Assembly (NCBI GenBank): GCA_022495005.1
Contig: JAGYXB010000278.1
Span: 62,001 to 126,000 of the forward strand
DNA length: 64,000 nt
Origin: Rhyacophila brunnea
Lineage: Eukaryota; Arthropoda; Insecta; Trichoptera; Rhyacophilidae
Reading direction: 5' to 3'
The notes under the pieces were generated by a model. It had not been told where the DNA came from. It saw only the letters and a list, made by a program, of their open reading frames with translations, and did no database searches. Every line of letters begins with the position of its first letter. The stretch's first letter is position 1. This document shows, piece by piece, positions 33,633-46,545 of the stretch. The position numbers and the translations under genes were made by a program.

Positions 33633-35267
33633 GCAAGTATTCTTAGTAAAAAATAAATTACAGTACATACATACAAAATATTTTTTAATATTGTATTGCG
33701 CTCTCCATTGTGATTGCCGATTTTTGGTCTATGGTGTCTTTATTGTAAAATACAATCCTGTACATCACGATTCAATTAATATACCTATTTCTGATGATTT
33801 TTAAAATAATAATTATCCACAATGAGGTAGGAAGCGTCCGATTCCAAATTCTTATTTTACTATTATAACTCTAGTCTATTCTTTTTATAAAATATTTGAA
33901 GTTTAGTTGAATATAAAAAAATATTAGCGTAGACATCGTGATTATAATATTAAGTTTAATTTAATAAAATCAATCATTTTTATACGTCATTATTCATTTA
34001 TGATATTATATCAATTATAATCATTGAGTTTTGAAAAAAATACATTAATGATTCGTATCGCTATTAATTTATTACTATATAAAGCCTTCGTACTAATAAT
34101 TTTTGATAGGTAGTATTCGTTTAAAAAATAATACACCTACATACAAATTGTTAGCTTTCCGCATATGAGTTTGACGTCATATTTTATGAATTAATTAATA
34201 ATTATTAATCGTCTTCTTATCGTATTAACAGTAAGCAATGCGACGGCCAGGAAAATGCAAAGAAATACTATGAGTTATCGAGACTAGTTATACGATTTTC
34301 AACTAACAGACCCAATTACAAAGATAAATAAGATTGATGAATATATAATATAATATAAATGAATAATTGATGTACACGGAAAGCAAACCAAACAGTTCAT
34401 ACGATTATTAAGAATCACTTACAATAAAGGGATAAATGACAGACAATATAGTAAAAAAAAAATACAATTATCAATATAGAGCCCTATGCAGAATCCAAGA
34501 TTTCGATATTAAGTATAAGTTGCCGAAAAGCATGACTTAACTGTATAGACTATACCGAGTATAGAGTTAAGGAATCCTTAACCATAGACTACTTTTGTTA
34601 TGAACACGCCCCCTTCCGTATTACCATTTACCACTGACAGCTGCTGTCAAAATAAATTCGCGTGTCTATAAAACAGTCCATACACTCAAATTCATTAAAC
34701 AATTTATCTCAATATGGATATTGATAGTGTAAATTCGTTTGGCATGTACTTGCAGAATATTATTTTACTTTTTATACGCCAGCCCGCAGAAATACAAGAT
34801 GCCAGGTAGAATAACACTTGACGCTAGTGTTACCATGTTAAAAAAAATATTTTGCGGTACCTGTGGAATCACGTATAATGACTGATAACGGAAATATAAG
34901 AGTATTATAATTAAATATTAATATTTATTTATAGTTATTGCATTTATAAAGTGCAGTTGTCATATTTTTGTCATCGTTTAACAATTATAAAATAATTTAC
35001 CTAAACTATAGGAAAGAGAATTTTTAAATATGGTATTATTTTCAATAGAAAAAACGAACGAAGCTTTAAGATGAGGTGAACAGACAACATGATCTTAACT
35101 ACGGACAATGTTTCTGCATAGTGTTTTTTGCTAAATAAATTTTAGTTATGACAAATGTTTCTGCATTCCACTCATAGTTATTATAAATTGTAAATATGTA
35201 GCGTAAAGTTTATACTTATTTTGATAGAGGTAATACAACAAAATATGTCTTCAAAGTAACAAAAAAT
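33633..35267. other. No gene recognised
   Basis: AT-rich DNA. 34500-34700 is slightly GC-richer but without motifs. Confidence 0.35.
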
Positions 35268-35729
35268 AATTACAAAATAAAAATAACTTTTTATATACCA
35301 CGTTTTTAAATTTTCTGTTGAATCATATAAACTTGAAAATTCTATGTATTAATATAAACTTTTTATTGTACTTGATAGAAATACTGAATAAATATTATAG
35401 AATACAGAAATGTCATTTTGATATTTCATATTGATTTCCATAGTAACGCACGTATATATTAATTATTTAGTTGCTAGGACCCACTTAGCAACCAATAATA
35501 GTGAGTAGTAAATATTACTTTTAACGAATTTTCTTCCGAAACATACAAAACAGAATTAACTGAAAATGAATTCAATTCTGCTTAAAGATAGCCAAAAGTA
35601 TTAAAAGAATGCATTGCCGTCGTATTCTGATATATTTTAAAAGTTTCAAATGTCTAGCTAGTCGGGAAGTTAGTTAAAAAATTTGCACTGCACAAAAAAA
35701 ATCTGTACCGGACGAACAAGGATACAAGC
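35268..35729 (-). repeat. Interspersed element, family R, copy 4
   Basis: Starts AATTACAAAATAAAAATAAC. It includes the hairpin GAAATGTCATTTTGATATTT, then ACGCACGTATATATTAATTA, GTTGCTAGGACC, AAAGATAGCCAAAAGTATTA and CTAGCTAGTCGGGAAGTTAG. The distal end (GTACCGGACGAACAAG) is intact but the final TTACAACG is eroded. Confidence 0.8.
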
Positions 35730-37926
35730 TAAATATGATGTATTATATGATTATATTATTGTATTATGCTAAATATTATGTGATTCTTATATAAACTTGT
35801 CACATTTTGGTGTTTTCAAAAGCGGCAAATATAAAAATATACTATAGGTAATCATTTAATTAAGTAGCAGAAGGTTGTAAGAAAGTTTTGAGTAAAAGTA
35901 GAAATAATAAACCGCATAATAGTCTTTTGATTAATTAAAACTTATTACTTTATCAGTTAACTGCATAATAATAAACCATTGGTATAATTCAATATTATAT
36001 CAAAACTTATAGGCCATCCACTGACTGAAACCGTATGCGATTTCGAACCGTGTGCTATACTAAGCTTATCTTTTCTGGTCATGGAAATATATTTCCACAA
36101 GGTATATTAAAAGCATCTGATCGTATCCGTGTATACCATACACTTACACTTACAAATTTAGTGAAAATATATTTTCATGAACAAAAATCATAACTTTAGT
36201 ATGGCACACGGATCTAAACCGTATATGGTTTCAGTCCATAGATGGGCCACCTATCAGGTACTATTTTTCTACGTGAAATTACAATGTGGAATATTTTTAA
36301 CACCGTTTTTTAATACCATCAAATTATTGAGTCTATAATCGTAATTTATATGTGTGTGAACATTGGGTCTTACCGCCGCCTTTTGGTAAAATATTAAAGA
36401 TCTTTTCGATACAAAAATAACATTAAAAATAAACTGAACAATTTTATTACTTAATATAATAAATATAAGTATTTCATAGGCTTTAAAGTTTTTTGTACAG
36501 ATTTATATATTTTTTAGCCATTTTATAACCGTTTACCGTCGTGCAACAAGCAGTTTTCGCCACTACCACTCTACTATGTAATAATATGTTCCTTCTACTT
36601 TTTTAACCTTCGTTTCTCTTTCTGCACAGTCCAACCTTCTTCTACCAATCTTATAGTTTCATTCATGTCTATTGAAGAGAAACTTCTTGGATATAGACCT
36701 TCTTGGGTACATGACAGCGATCATGCGCTGATTCTGTTGTGTCACCTGGTTTTTGTGCGCTAATACTATTATCACGTTACATTACGTGATCTTCGCGTGT
36801 TGACGTTTCAAAGCAGATACATTAACTCTTGTACTAAGGAATTAAAAGTTTTCTCTTCTGTTTCTTCTCCTCACAATACTTCTACATTTGGAATAATGCT
36901 CTTCGTCTGCTTCCGCAAAGGTTTAGGCATTATAATGGTAGGTAATAAAACTTCACGCAATATTGAACATACACTGAGTTATGAGCACGGAGAAATTAAA
37001 TGAGGCAGGATAGTTTTAGTTCCAGAAACGATTGTGATGACGTATAAGACTTGATATAATAGTCGCACTGTAGTTTGACGTCTTCCATCCTTGAGACATG
37101 GCCTCTGCAAATAAGTTGCCCCACTTGCGTACCTGAGACGATAATGGACTTACTGTTCTTATAACATGAGTATACAAACCTTACCACATGTCATCTATAT
37201 AAAATCTAAAGCCCCTTTCAATTATCTTCCTCTCAAAATTGTCCATCATCCTCTCATACTTTTTATTCAGACCCACCTATCCAATTCATAGGTCAATATG
37301 GGTCATTGTTTTATATTAGCATACAAATTAATTTGTCTCCATTGAATTACTTCATCAGTTTTGTTTTTTTACGATGATTAAAAGATAACATGCAGATTTC
37401 TAAGATATTCGTATTAATTATAAGAAATTAACATAAAAGATTCTGCAAACTAATTAATTTATTCATTTTATTATTATCGGTTTCCTGGTCGTGGTGCGTT
37501 CCTTCGGTGCAAGAATTTGCGCCTCTCAAACATTACCGCTGCATGGGACCTCCTGACCTCTGCGGTCCTCCCTCGAAACCCTCCCCCCGCCTCCTGGAAC
37601 GGCCCCAGAGGCCACGCATGAGTAGTAAAGAAATAATACACACGATAATCGCGATAATCTATGTTAATACTTATTGTATGAAGTGTTCATTAAACGATCC
37701 GAGAGATTCGAAGGTAAAGAGAGGGTGTGAATTATGTTATGATTGGTTTAAATAAATTGCTTTTTTATAATATATTCATTTTTTCTCATTCTCTTCCAAG
37801 GTAAACTTCGAGTAACTAATAATAAGCCGTTTAACAGCAATTCGGAAAATCAGTTTATTTAAACTATTTATGTTATTTATTTAGTTTTTAATAAAACTAA
37901 AAACATAATAAAGGGTTATCTAACTA
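35730..37926. other. No confident gene; decayed sequence at 36600-37250
   Basis: The minus strand of 36600-37250 has short interrupted frames (e.g. MNETIRLVEEGWTVQKEKRR and LICRGHVSRMEDVKL) that look like old protein-coding relics, perhaps a retroelement, but are too broken to assign. 37485-37620 is GC-rich (CCTCCTGACCTCTGCGGTCC) with no recognised origin. Confidence 0.3.
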
Positions 37927-38689
37927 GTACCTACTAGGAATTCCAATCCCGGGATCCTGAGCTATTTTCGATACCTATGAATCCCGGGATTGATAAACAT
38001 AATCCCGAAACTTTCGGGATTGATTTTTTTATCAATTTTTATGGAAAATAAAATAAAAACGGAAACATAACAGAAAAAAATACTTTTAATAACAAATAAC
38101 TACATTAGAAATAAACTGAGTTTAAATGAAGTTTATTACCCATGTGTAAGTTGCCGATTCATTTTATTTTTTCACATAAATTAATAAAAATGTAAAGATT
38201 GGAAAAAAACAATGCTTAGCACTATTAACAAAGTAATTCCACCATGATCTCATACGTTTTAAGGCAGTTTCATATTTGGCTGACTAATGAGATTTATGAA
38301 GCGGAAAGGCCATAAGTACGCCATAATTATTTGCTTTACTATTTTAAATCTCGCTAATCCATTCGATTAGTCTTTATTATCAGAAACAGCAATCTCATAT
38401 TAAAATCACATTATTATTTATATTAGAATATTATTTATTCCATTAAACTTATGTATTTCCAAGATTGAACGTATACAATATTAACAATAAATGTCTCAAA
38501 TAGTATAAATTATAGTAGATTTATTTTTGACCGATTTTATCAATGTTTTTTGTAAATATAAAAAAATTATATTAACAATGGAAAAATGCCAATCCCGGGA
38601 CCAGTCCCGGGATCCCGGGATTGTCAAATTGTAATCCCGAAATCCCGGGATCAGAATTTTGGCTCGGGATTGGATTTCCTAGTACCTAC
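37927..38689. mobile_element. Non-autonomous hAT-type element with CCCGGGAT subterminal repeats, copy 1
   Basis: The 747-bp element (37935-38681) starts TAGGAATTCCAATCCCGGGA and ends with the complement of TAGGAAATCCAATCCCGAGC. Perfect 8-bp duplications GTACCTAC flank it (37927-37934 and 38682-38689), fitting hAT. Subterminal regions are packed with AATCCCGGGAT words in both orientations, possible transposase-binding sites and strong hairpin formers. The middle is AT-rich and non-coding. The 87-codon frame at 38586 is just these repeats translated. Confidence 0.9.
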
Positions 38690-38899
38690 TATAGATTTTT
38701 TGAATGTAATAGAAGCAATTTTTTCTGACTCCCACCAAATTGACATTTGTGTCATTCACATTCACAAGAATGATGGTAATATAAATTCAATATGGAAATA
38801 CTATTTGACATCAGTGGATGGACAGCAGAGTGTAAAAAATTTAGTGTAGTGTTAAAAACTGGCGGGGGAAGTAGGTATCAAAGGACTGCACGCACCTTT

Positions 38900-39191
38900 G
38901 TTTTCAATACGCAATATTAAAATGAATACAATATGATTAATTACTCCATTAAACCTTTATATTTCCAAGATTGAACGTACACAACATTAACAATAAATGT
39001 CTTAAATAGCATTAATTACATTAGAAATTTTTGACCGATTTTATCAATGTTGTTTGTATATATAAAAAAAATATATCAACTATTACAAATAAATGCCAAT
39101 CCGGGGCCAGTCCCGGGATCCCGGGATCGCCAAATTGTAATCCAGAAATACCGGTATCAAAATTAATTTTGGCTCGAGATTGGATTCCCTA
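38900..39191. mobile_element. hAT-type CCCGGGAT element, copy 2, left-truncated
   Basis: Matches 38430-38681 of copy 1, including CCAAGATTGAACGTA(C/T)ACAA, TTTTTGACCGATTTTATCAA, GTCCCGGGATCCCGGGAT and the terminus TTTTGGCTCGAGATTGGATT then CCCTA. The left half and left terminus are missing. It sits about 220 bp downstream of copy 1 in the same orientation, so it is either a truncated insertion or a remnant of a local duplication. Confidence 0.8.
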
Positions 39192-40040
39192 ATCAGGACT
39201 AATTTCACCTGCCTCAATTGGACATTCTCGACAGATACAAAATATACATTATTACAACAATTATAACTATAAAATTTGTTAGTAATGAAGAATGTTCTAA
39301 TGATGGGAACGAAATTGATACTGATTATTATTGAATTAAGTATGTGGAATAAGTATTATATAGTGTGTTTTATTTTGATTATTAATTATAACTGGACGTT
39401 TTATTTTAATTGATACATTATGATTTTCAAAGTGTTAATTTATGGGTCCACAAAATTACTAAAAATATTCTTATCTGTAAATAAAATAAAATAAAATAAA
39501 CGCAATTAAATAAATCAGCATGAATATTTTGGTAGGACATATATTAATTAATTATACCAAAACTCGTTCTAAGGAAATAAAAAACACCGACCATGAAAAC
39601 CAAATAATGGCAATGAAAGCGAGGATAAAAATTGTGTTCAGTTTATCTTTCAGTAATGATTTCATTACTAGGATCATTAATTCGCGGGTTGTGATTTAAT
39701 CTAAATAAAATTATGTTAACAAATGTTTACCAAAACGCCTTTGCAAAAAAAAAAAAATACAAACTGTTTTTTGACGAAATTAATTCCTCCGCTGAAATTA
39801 AATATGTAAAGTTACGCGGTCCAACCAAAATTAATTTGCACATTTTTAATACAATACAATTTTTTAAAAATTCAAATTCAATTGTTTACAATACATTTGC
39901 ACATGTAATTTATTATTATTTGTTGATTACATATACATGATTTTTTTTAAAGTCAACCCTGTTTTAATTTGTTATTGAAATCTACAAAAAGTGCATTAAA
40001 TTAACTTTCAATATTCTCAGCAACCACTTACAACATGTTT
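39192..40040. other. No gene recognised
   Basis: AT-rich with a short AAATA-type tandem tract near 39478-39500. Frames have no motif. Confidence 0.4.
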
Positions 40041-40044
40041 ATAT

Positions 40045-40310
40045 GTATCATCATCAGTCTGATTGTATCCATTTCTGGATGAAATCTATTCTAAGCTGAT
40101 TCGACTATGCATTGCTACCAATGACATTATTGCCACACACTTCCATAAAATGTATCGCATCGACCTAGAATCCTCTTAATCTAACTTTCGTTTTCTATCC
40201 CTTGGTTACTTTTTTTCTCTTTCGAGATATGTACCCTGCCCATTATGACAGATAAACGTTGATAAGGTCAATCTACTGCTAGATAAAGGCCTCTCAGGAT
40301 AACAGCCTAC
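40045..40310 (-). pseudogene. Decayed family L LINE 3' ends
   Basis: CATCATCAGTCTGATTGTAT with CCATTTCTGGATGAAATCTA repeats the ATC-tail plus 'GGATGAAGGCC' ending of 15410-15460. A second GATAAAGGCCTCTCAGGATA at 40282-40301 suggests two overlapping ends. No frame survives. AACAGCCTACCTCCATATTT just after (40300-40319) is a lone family F terminus. Confidence 0.5.
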
Positions 40311-40319
40311 CTCCATATT

Positions 40320-41092
40320 TCATCACGTAATCTGACGAACTTGGTAAGTTCCAACGTCAATCCAACAGGTTTTATAGTCTTTTACCACTATATATATTTT
40401 GATATCAATTATATCGCACCATCGCAACTAAACTGCAACAATCCAAAAAACGCCAAACAGAGAAAATCAGCTTTGAAGTTTTTACCTTTCGCATTTTTGT
40501 ACTGTGTTTTTGAAATATCTTAAATATTGAATGACGTTTTGACCTAAATTTGATGACTTAGAGATGTGAAATTTTCGGTATATATACTATGAACGATAGA
40601 CTATGAAACGTAGTAATTAACTCAAAACACGTAAATTTGGACTTGTGGCGGTTTACTTGCGAGGGTGCGATATATGACAAAAAATATAACTGCAAAAATA
40701 GGTATATCAAAACTGAGTAAAATTCGTCTGCAGTGCTATGGTCTCATAAAATCTGTCTACTCGGAAACTTTGACAGTAAAGGTAAATAAAACATAAAGGT
40801 TATGCATAGGTATTTAAAACATGGTTTGATAGAGAATAGTGAGAGTCTAACAAAAAAATATATTTAAATGACTTACATAACTTTATAGCATTTCCAAGTG
40901 AAGAAACTATATTGCTATTTTAACGAATTGAAAATTAGATTTATTCATTTTTCATAAATATTTACTGATGTAGGTACATTAATTACTAATCGTAGGTATA
41001 CATAATAGAAACTGGACATCTGGCACATAGTTTTAACCCGCATCTATCGCAATCCGGTCGAGAACTTTACCAATCACCCTAATCGAAAGTAA
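40320..41092. other. No gene recognised
   Basis: AT-rich spacer before the mariner insertion, without conserved motifs. Confidence 0.4.
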
Positions 41093-42385
41093 TACGAGGG
41101 TGGGTCAATAATTCCTTAGAAAAAAGCATTAAAACAGTTTTTATTTTTGTATTTTTTTTTTATTTCTCAACATAATCTCCTTGGAGCTCAATACACTTGG
41201 TTAGACGTTTCTCAATTTTTTTTAAACCGTCAGAAAAATAAGTTTTCGGAAGGTCCTCAAAATAAGCATTTATCCGATCGATGACTTCTTCATTTGAAAA
41301 AAAACGTTGTCCACTTAGCCATTTTTTTAAGTTCGGGAAAAGGAAAAAGTCACTGGGGGCTAAATCTGGCGAATACGGTGGGTGGTTGACCAATTCGAAC
41401 TTCAATTCTTCAATTTTAGCCATTGATCGTAAACATGTGTGAACACGGGCATTGTCCTGATGAAAGAGGATTTTTTTCCTGTTTAAATGAGGCCGTTTTT
41501 CTTCAATTTTGTTTTTTTAGCTGGTCCAATAAAGATGCATAATAATCCCCTGTTATTGTTTTTCCTTTTTCCAAATAGTCAACGAAAATAATTTCACGTG
41601 CATCCCAAAATACAGTAGCCATAACCTTACCAGCTGATTTTACGGTTTTCGCCTTCTTTGGACATGGTTTGCCTTTCGCAATCCACTGCTTTGACTGTTC
41701 TTTCGTCTCGGGAGTATAGTGGTGTATCCATGTTTCATCTACAGTCACAAAGCGACGAAAAATTCATCCGGATTGCGTTGCATGAGCGACAACAGGGCTT
41801 TAGAGGCCACCACCCTATTGCGTTTATTGTCGACTGTGAGCAAACGCGGCACCCATCTTGCAGAACTTTTTCATGCCCAATTTGTCATGTAAAATAGAAA
41901 TGACGCTACCTTTTGAGATCCCTGTAACCTCAATTATCTCACTCAACTTTAATCTTCGGTCACTTAACACCATATCGTGGATTTTATTGATCATTTCTGT
42001 GTAGTCACCTCTACAGGACGTCCTGAGCGTGGTTCATCCTTTGTTGATGTACGACCACGTTTAAATTCATTTAACCAGTTATAAATAGTTGCAAGTGAAG
42101 GAGCAGATATGCCGTGAACTAAATCCAACTCATTTTTTATTTCCTTTGCTGTTAACCCTTTTATATTAAAATGTTTAATAACAGCTCTAAACTCAATTTT
42201 CTCCATTTTTGTAAACAAGCAAATTTTTTTTTTAAATGTACGAGAAACACACAACAACCCGACCAATCTGATTGAAACTTCGCAGCATACTGAATCGGTA
42301 GTGCCGCTGCATGAAAACAAACCGCTTACAGTACTAGTTGCGCCACCTGTCGGCTTTTCTAAGGACTTATTGACCCACCCTCGTA
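41093..42385 (-). mobile_element. Full-length mariner element
   Basis: The 1289-bp element (41095-42383) is flanked by TA on both sides (41093-41094, 42384-42385). Terminal inverted repeats CGAGGGTGGGTCAATAATTC plus CTTAGAAAA (left) and the complement of CGAGGGTGGGTCAATAAGTC plus CTTAGAAAA (right) differ at one position over about 28 bp. The length, termini and TA site are those of Tc1/mariner-family elements of the mariner (DD34D) branch. The single gene lies on the minus strand and is broken by frameshifts. Little terminal divergence suggests a relatively young insertion compared with the rest of the window. Confidence 0.95.
41160..42206 (-). pseudogene. Mariner transposase pseudogene (DD34D)
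   Basis: A mariner transposase binds the terminal repeats and moves the element by cut-and-paste. The start ATG is placed at 42204-42206 because MEKIEFRAVIKHFNIKG is the usual N-terminus, leading to the helix-turn-helix (TIYNWLNEFKRGRTS) and RSGRP linker. The second helix-turn-helix part (KIHDMVLSDRRLKLSEIIE) follows in another frame. The first catalytic Asp is in TVDETWIHHYTPE (~41738), the second in ILFHQDNARVHTC (~41460), the third in YSPDLAPSDFFLFP (~41353). Second and third are 34 residues apart. Total span is about 348 codons, the family's normal length. Frameshifts near 41995, within 41750-41880, and near 41515 (an A-run) break it. All catalytic residues remain, but no intact protein can be made from this copy. 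Confidence 0.93.
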
Positions 42386-44640
42386 CTATTCAAACCGATA
42401 CCGAAGGTGTTTTTAAATTACATTGATAGTAACAAACTTAAAATAATGTAAATCATCAATAAAGTACGTATACAATAAAATTTAGTGATGGCACTTTCTA
42501 CGAATCAAAGTTAATGTTTTAACCTTCATTTAAAATTAATTTTCTACATATTAGTGGCATCATGAAAGAGTGGACATCTCCAATTGCCGAAAATTACGAT
42601 ATCTACGAAAACAGTAAAACCTAGATAATTGCATTGCGTCGCCGATCCAGTTTTTAGGTTCATATTGTTTAGCTTTCACAATGTATACAAAATAATATAA
42701 TTAAAAAAATAGTTAAATAACTTATTGTTTTTTTAATATCAAAGTTGCTAGCGGTGAGAATTGGTATAGAAAGATGACAGACGATTTTTACATTTAATAA
42801 TTTTAATTGCATTATTAATATATTTGGATAAGTAAACATTTTTTTTTCAGGTGACTATTTTGACAGCTTTTGAATAAATGCATACATTTCACAGGCTAGA
42901 TCTGTAGATTATGATACAACTTCCTTCATACGTATTTGAATACTACTACCAAGAATGAATACTATTTGATATTTTATAAATCTATTCTAATAATTTAAAA
43001 TAATAAGTACAATTATTTATTCATAGGTTGCAAATTTATCGTGCAGTGCTTGGAAGGTGGGTAAAATTGTTGCTTGCGGATTGTTTTCAATCTATTGTCC
43101 ATTATGGCCAAGTGTAACGGTCATCGTAAGGATTCTTTTCCACGGTCACAAAGAAAATATCTAAACAATTCGTCGCGTTATTAATTCGCCGGTTGTTGAT
43201 GACGTTGCACCGGTCATCATTTCACCAACACATACATACTTACTTACTTTGCAATTATTAACACATTCACTTACCAACAATTTTATTAGATAGGATTTAT
43301 TTTTTCAAGTCCTGCTGCAAGGTGGATCCCCACAGTGGGTAGGATTTTTTACGATCTATTGTTGTAAGGTACCTTTTCTTAGAAACTAAGACATGAATCC
43401 AATCGGACAAATTGATTTTTACAAAATATCTATTGAATCTTTCACAACACACGTATCATAGTATCGTAGTCCACATTCTAATAAGAGAGTACAATCTTTA
43501 ATCTCGGAATGCCAGAACCCCTGGATTAACCGTAAAAAAATATGAATATTATTTTTCTAAGAATTCAGTGTTTGCTTATTTAACCATCCTAATATCCCAA
43601 AATATCAGTATTAATTCAATGCCTGTCAGAGATTCAGGGTTAAACTATATAACTATATTGTACATTCCATTTCATTGTTTATTTAGTTACTAAAAGTAAT
43701 ATATTATTATTTGTTGTCAGAGTTATCGTAAAATTGGCAAAATGAACAATTTCAGCGAGTTATCATAAATCATCCAGCAAAAAAACATGGGACCAAGATG
43801 AATGGATCCACCTCAGAGAGTCCTTCATTCGGCAGTGAATCAACTTTGGCTAATGGTAATGATATTATATTATATAGCGATGATAAAATGTTTATGAAAA
43901 ATACTTGCCGCGTATCTACTGCTCAACAAATAAATCAATATAATGAAATAACTAAAGTATTATGTGCTTTTAAAATTTATTATATATAATAGGGATCATA
44001 AATAGTTAATAATAAATAAACATTTGTGTACGTAGGTATGCGTTTTAAGAGTATTGAAAACTATCACAACAAACTATTAATTAAATCAATCTTGCTATTG
44101 AATTCAAAAATAAATAAATTAAACTTTTTAATAACATATAAATCTAATACCCAGCTTTTGACGTGTACAGGCAGGTAAATAACTCTGTATTTAATTCCGA
44201 CGCTTAAAATGCCGTGGGAAATGTCCGAGTCTCGCTAATTCGTCTCTCAGTTTAGCTTCGCAGTTTGTTATCATCGTCTACCATAAACCTATTTACTGTC
44301 TCACCCCATTTACTAACTCAGGGGTCATCCCTGGCAAAAACCTGTTTGACAAATCAACCCTATAGCACTTACGCTTTTTAATCACGATACTGCGCAGTGA
44401 CGGCTTGTGTAGGGTGGGGTGAACAGATTGAGCTCAAGAATTTGCATACTGCATACAGTTAGGATTTGGTAATAAATAAGGTTTTATTCAAATATTTTAA
44501 TTTAAAAAATTACTTTGCTTTAATTTATCAACTATAAAAAATGTTAAACCTAGTGATATTGCATTAAAATTTTATTATTTTAGAATAAAATGATTGGTAA
44601 TTATGATAACTATAGGTATAACTTCATTTTATTTGGTCAT
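42386..44640. other. No gene recognised
   Basis: AT-rich DNA. The less AT-rich patches at 43030-43330 and 44190-44440 have no readable motif or repeat partner here. Confidence 0.35.
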
Positions 44641-44900
44641 AATTCAAATTCAAATCAATTTATTCAAAATATGATATATATATATCACACAAAAATAAAG
44701 GCAATATTACATAATAAAATGAATGTTTATAAACATTATAATATCAAGTTAGGTAGGTATCTCATTTTAATATAATAATGTATCTGTTGTTTTACATGTT
44801 GAGGTGAGAAACTTCAGTCAGGCCATGTTTCAGGGATGGAAGATGCCAAAATGTTCCTCTTCAGTAGGTATAGCAGAAGGCAAAGAGACGATCGGAAAAC
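44641..44900 (-). repeat. Possible LINE 3' end
   Basis: ATTCAAATTCAAATCAATTT at 44643-44662 is the complement of the TTTGAAT-type tandem ends found on some insect CR1-like LINEs, implying a minus-strand insertion. No coding motif was found upstream (towards 44900). Weak. Confidence 0.3.
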
Positions 44901-46043
44901 AATGTTGGCCTGTATATAAAGATACATAACATCCTTTAGGCTCACGCAGTAGAATGTAGAGTGAGAGAAAATCCGTAATATCTGAAAGATACATTTTATA
45001 CAGTAGTTTAATATTTTTGCGCATCATAGTCCTAAGCACGAGTAATATTTTAATTATTATTGTATAATATAGTGATTATGTAATAAATAATGTAAGGTAG
45101 GATTCCTATCCTTTTTTTGCGTACGCCACTGACATGACTCCTACCGCCTTTTGTCTACTGACCATCCAAAATACTGCACAATTAAAATCAAAACTTGTAT
45201 GTCCAGTTTTCATTGTATTACTTACATTACTTTCTCACAAAACAAAAATATAAACGTTTACTCCTCGTAGCTTTAAGCTCGAGTATTTCTTTTTGAGCGC
45301 TTTTTGTATGGGGCTATTTTTCAGATGGACACTGTCCTTTTGAATAGTTGACATGATAAGATGACCCCTTCGCATGAAAAACCGGAATTTCTAGATATTG
45401 AAAGAATCGCCGTGAGAATTTCATTATTATTCTGCCATTTTTACCATTCATTGGAACATTATCTTCACTTTTTAAAACTGGACAAAGGTTTTTTAATACC
45501 TTCTGAAATTATTGTTATTTTTACATGAGTGATGGTTTCGTATAGATTTTGTACTTCTGTTCATGATTTAGCTTGTTGGCAAAGAATACGTTGGCCTTTC
45601 TTTGGGTCAGGAAGGAAATTATTTCTGCAGGAACTGTTTGTGAATAAGCTTTACAGGAAATCCGGTTTATATTGTATTGAGTTGCTGAAAAGTATTTTCT
45701 TTGGACATTAGACGTTTTTAACGGCATTAAAAAAATAACCGTCAACAATTCTCTTTTGCCATTTTATATGAATGCAAAATATTTTCAAAATAATCGTTTT
45801 TTACTTACCATTGTCATGTTTTATTTTCTTTTATGTATAATGACATTAATTGTAGGAAATAGAAAGTGAATTATAAAAATATTTCTTCACGTTTTTTTTT
45901 TTGATTTTTAGGAAACACGTTGCTTGTTGTTGCAAGTGTTATTTTTATCCTTTAAAATACTAGTTTAAATTAATAAAAAATAAGGATGTTATATAATATA
46001 TAAATATGTTTTCATTTTCATCGTCATAATGATCCAATAATCC
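44901..46043. other. No gene recognised
   Basis: AT-rich sequence. Two overlapping frames at 45521-45748 lack recognisable motifs. Confidence 0.4.
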
Positions 46044-46545
46044 ATGATTATACTGGTATTCCTACTGCCAGATTCTGAGACAACTTTCTCTAGTTTCCGT
46101 TTATCTTCCACTAATAGAAGTTTAGATAATATGAACAGTGAACCAATTCAACATGTGACCCATAATAAATATTTAGGGACATGGGTCAATAAAAAATGGA
46201 ACCAGTCTCTAGCGAGAAGTGCTTTTCTCAAAATGAACTCCTTAGCAATCGTGACTTTAACCTAGATTTGAGACTACATAATATTATGGTTTGCTGTTAT
46301 TTTCTCTCAATTCTTTTTATTGTATATAGGTATGGACGCTAAACCAGGAGATGTCACGAAAAGTTAAGGCTTTGAGATATGGCTGTATAGACGCATCCTT
46401 AAAAGTCCGTATACCAACCGGTTGATGTTGGTGTTGACCTTTTCAATCGAATGGGGAAAGACCAAGAAGTTCTGCGTAATATCAAAACTAAAAAAATACA
46501 GTATCTCGGCAACATTATAGCGTTCCCCAACTTGTTATCTAATAA
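46044..46545 (+). pseudogene. Non-LTR reverse transcriptase C-terminal pseudogene
   Basis: The first open part reads NSEPIQHVTHNKYLGTWVNK and LARSAFLKMNSL, matching the RT thumb region (usually KYLG.W(I/V)N ... RI..AR.AF.KM). After a gap with broken frames (RDFNLDLRLHN), another frame gives FEIWLYRRILKS and a third gives NRMGKDQEVLRNIKTKKIQY followed by LGNII, the 'MWLYRRILKI...R......LL..IK.RKL.YLGH' block. The fragments are in the right order over about 165 codons. Upstream RT palm and endonuclease are absent. The residues differ from family L, so this is a separate LINE lineage. Dead, 5'-truncated. Confidence 0.82.

Noticed and set aside
13287..35729. CRISPR-like array from the regularly spaced R copies
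   Set aside because: Copies are ~460 bp, thousands of bases apart and in both orientations; they are dispersed transposon-like repeats in eukaryotic DNA.
36996..37187. Minus-strand frame with GHVSRMEDV as a LINE RT end
   Set aside because: Only this short phrase resembles the AGHV block; the neighbouring RGRP/RW and DR..W blocks are missing.
38586..38849. 87-codon frame beginning at CCAATCCCGGGACC
   Set aside because: It translates the subterminal CCCGGGAT repeats of a hAT-type element and flanking sequence, so it is not a gene.
41658..41897. 79-codon plus-strand frame inside the mariner
   Set aside because: It is a shadow of the minus-strand transposase; catalytic motifs are on the other strand.
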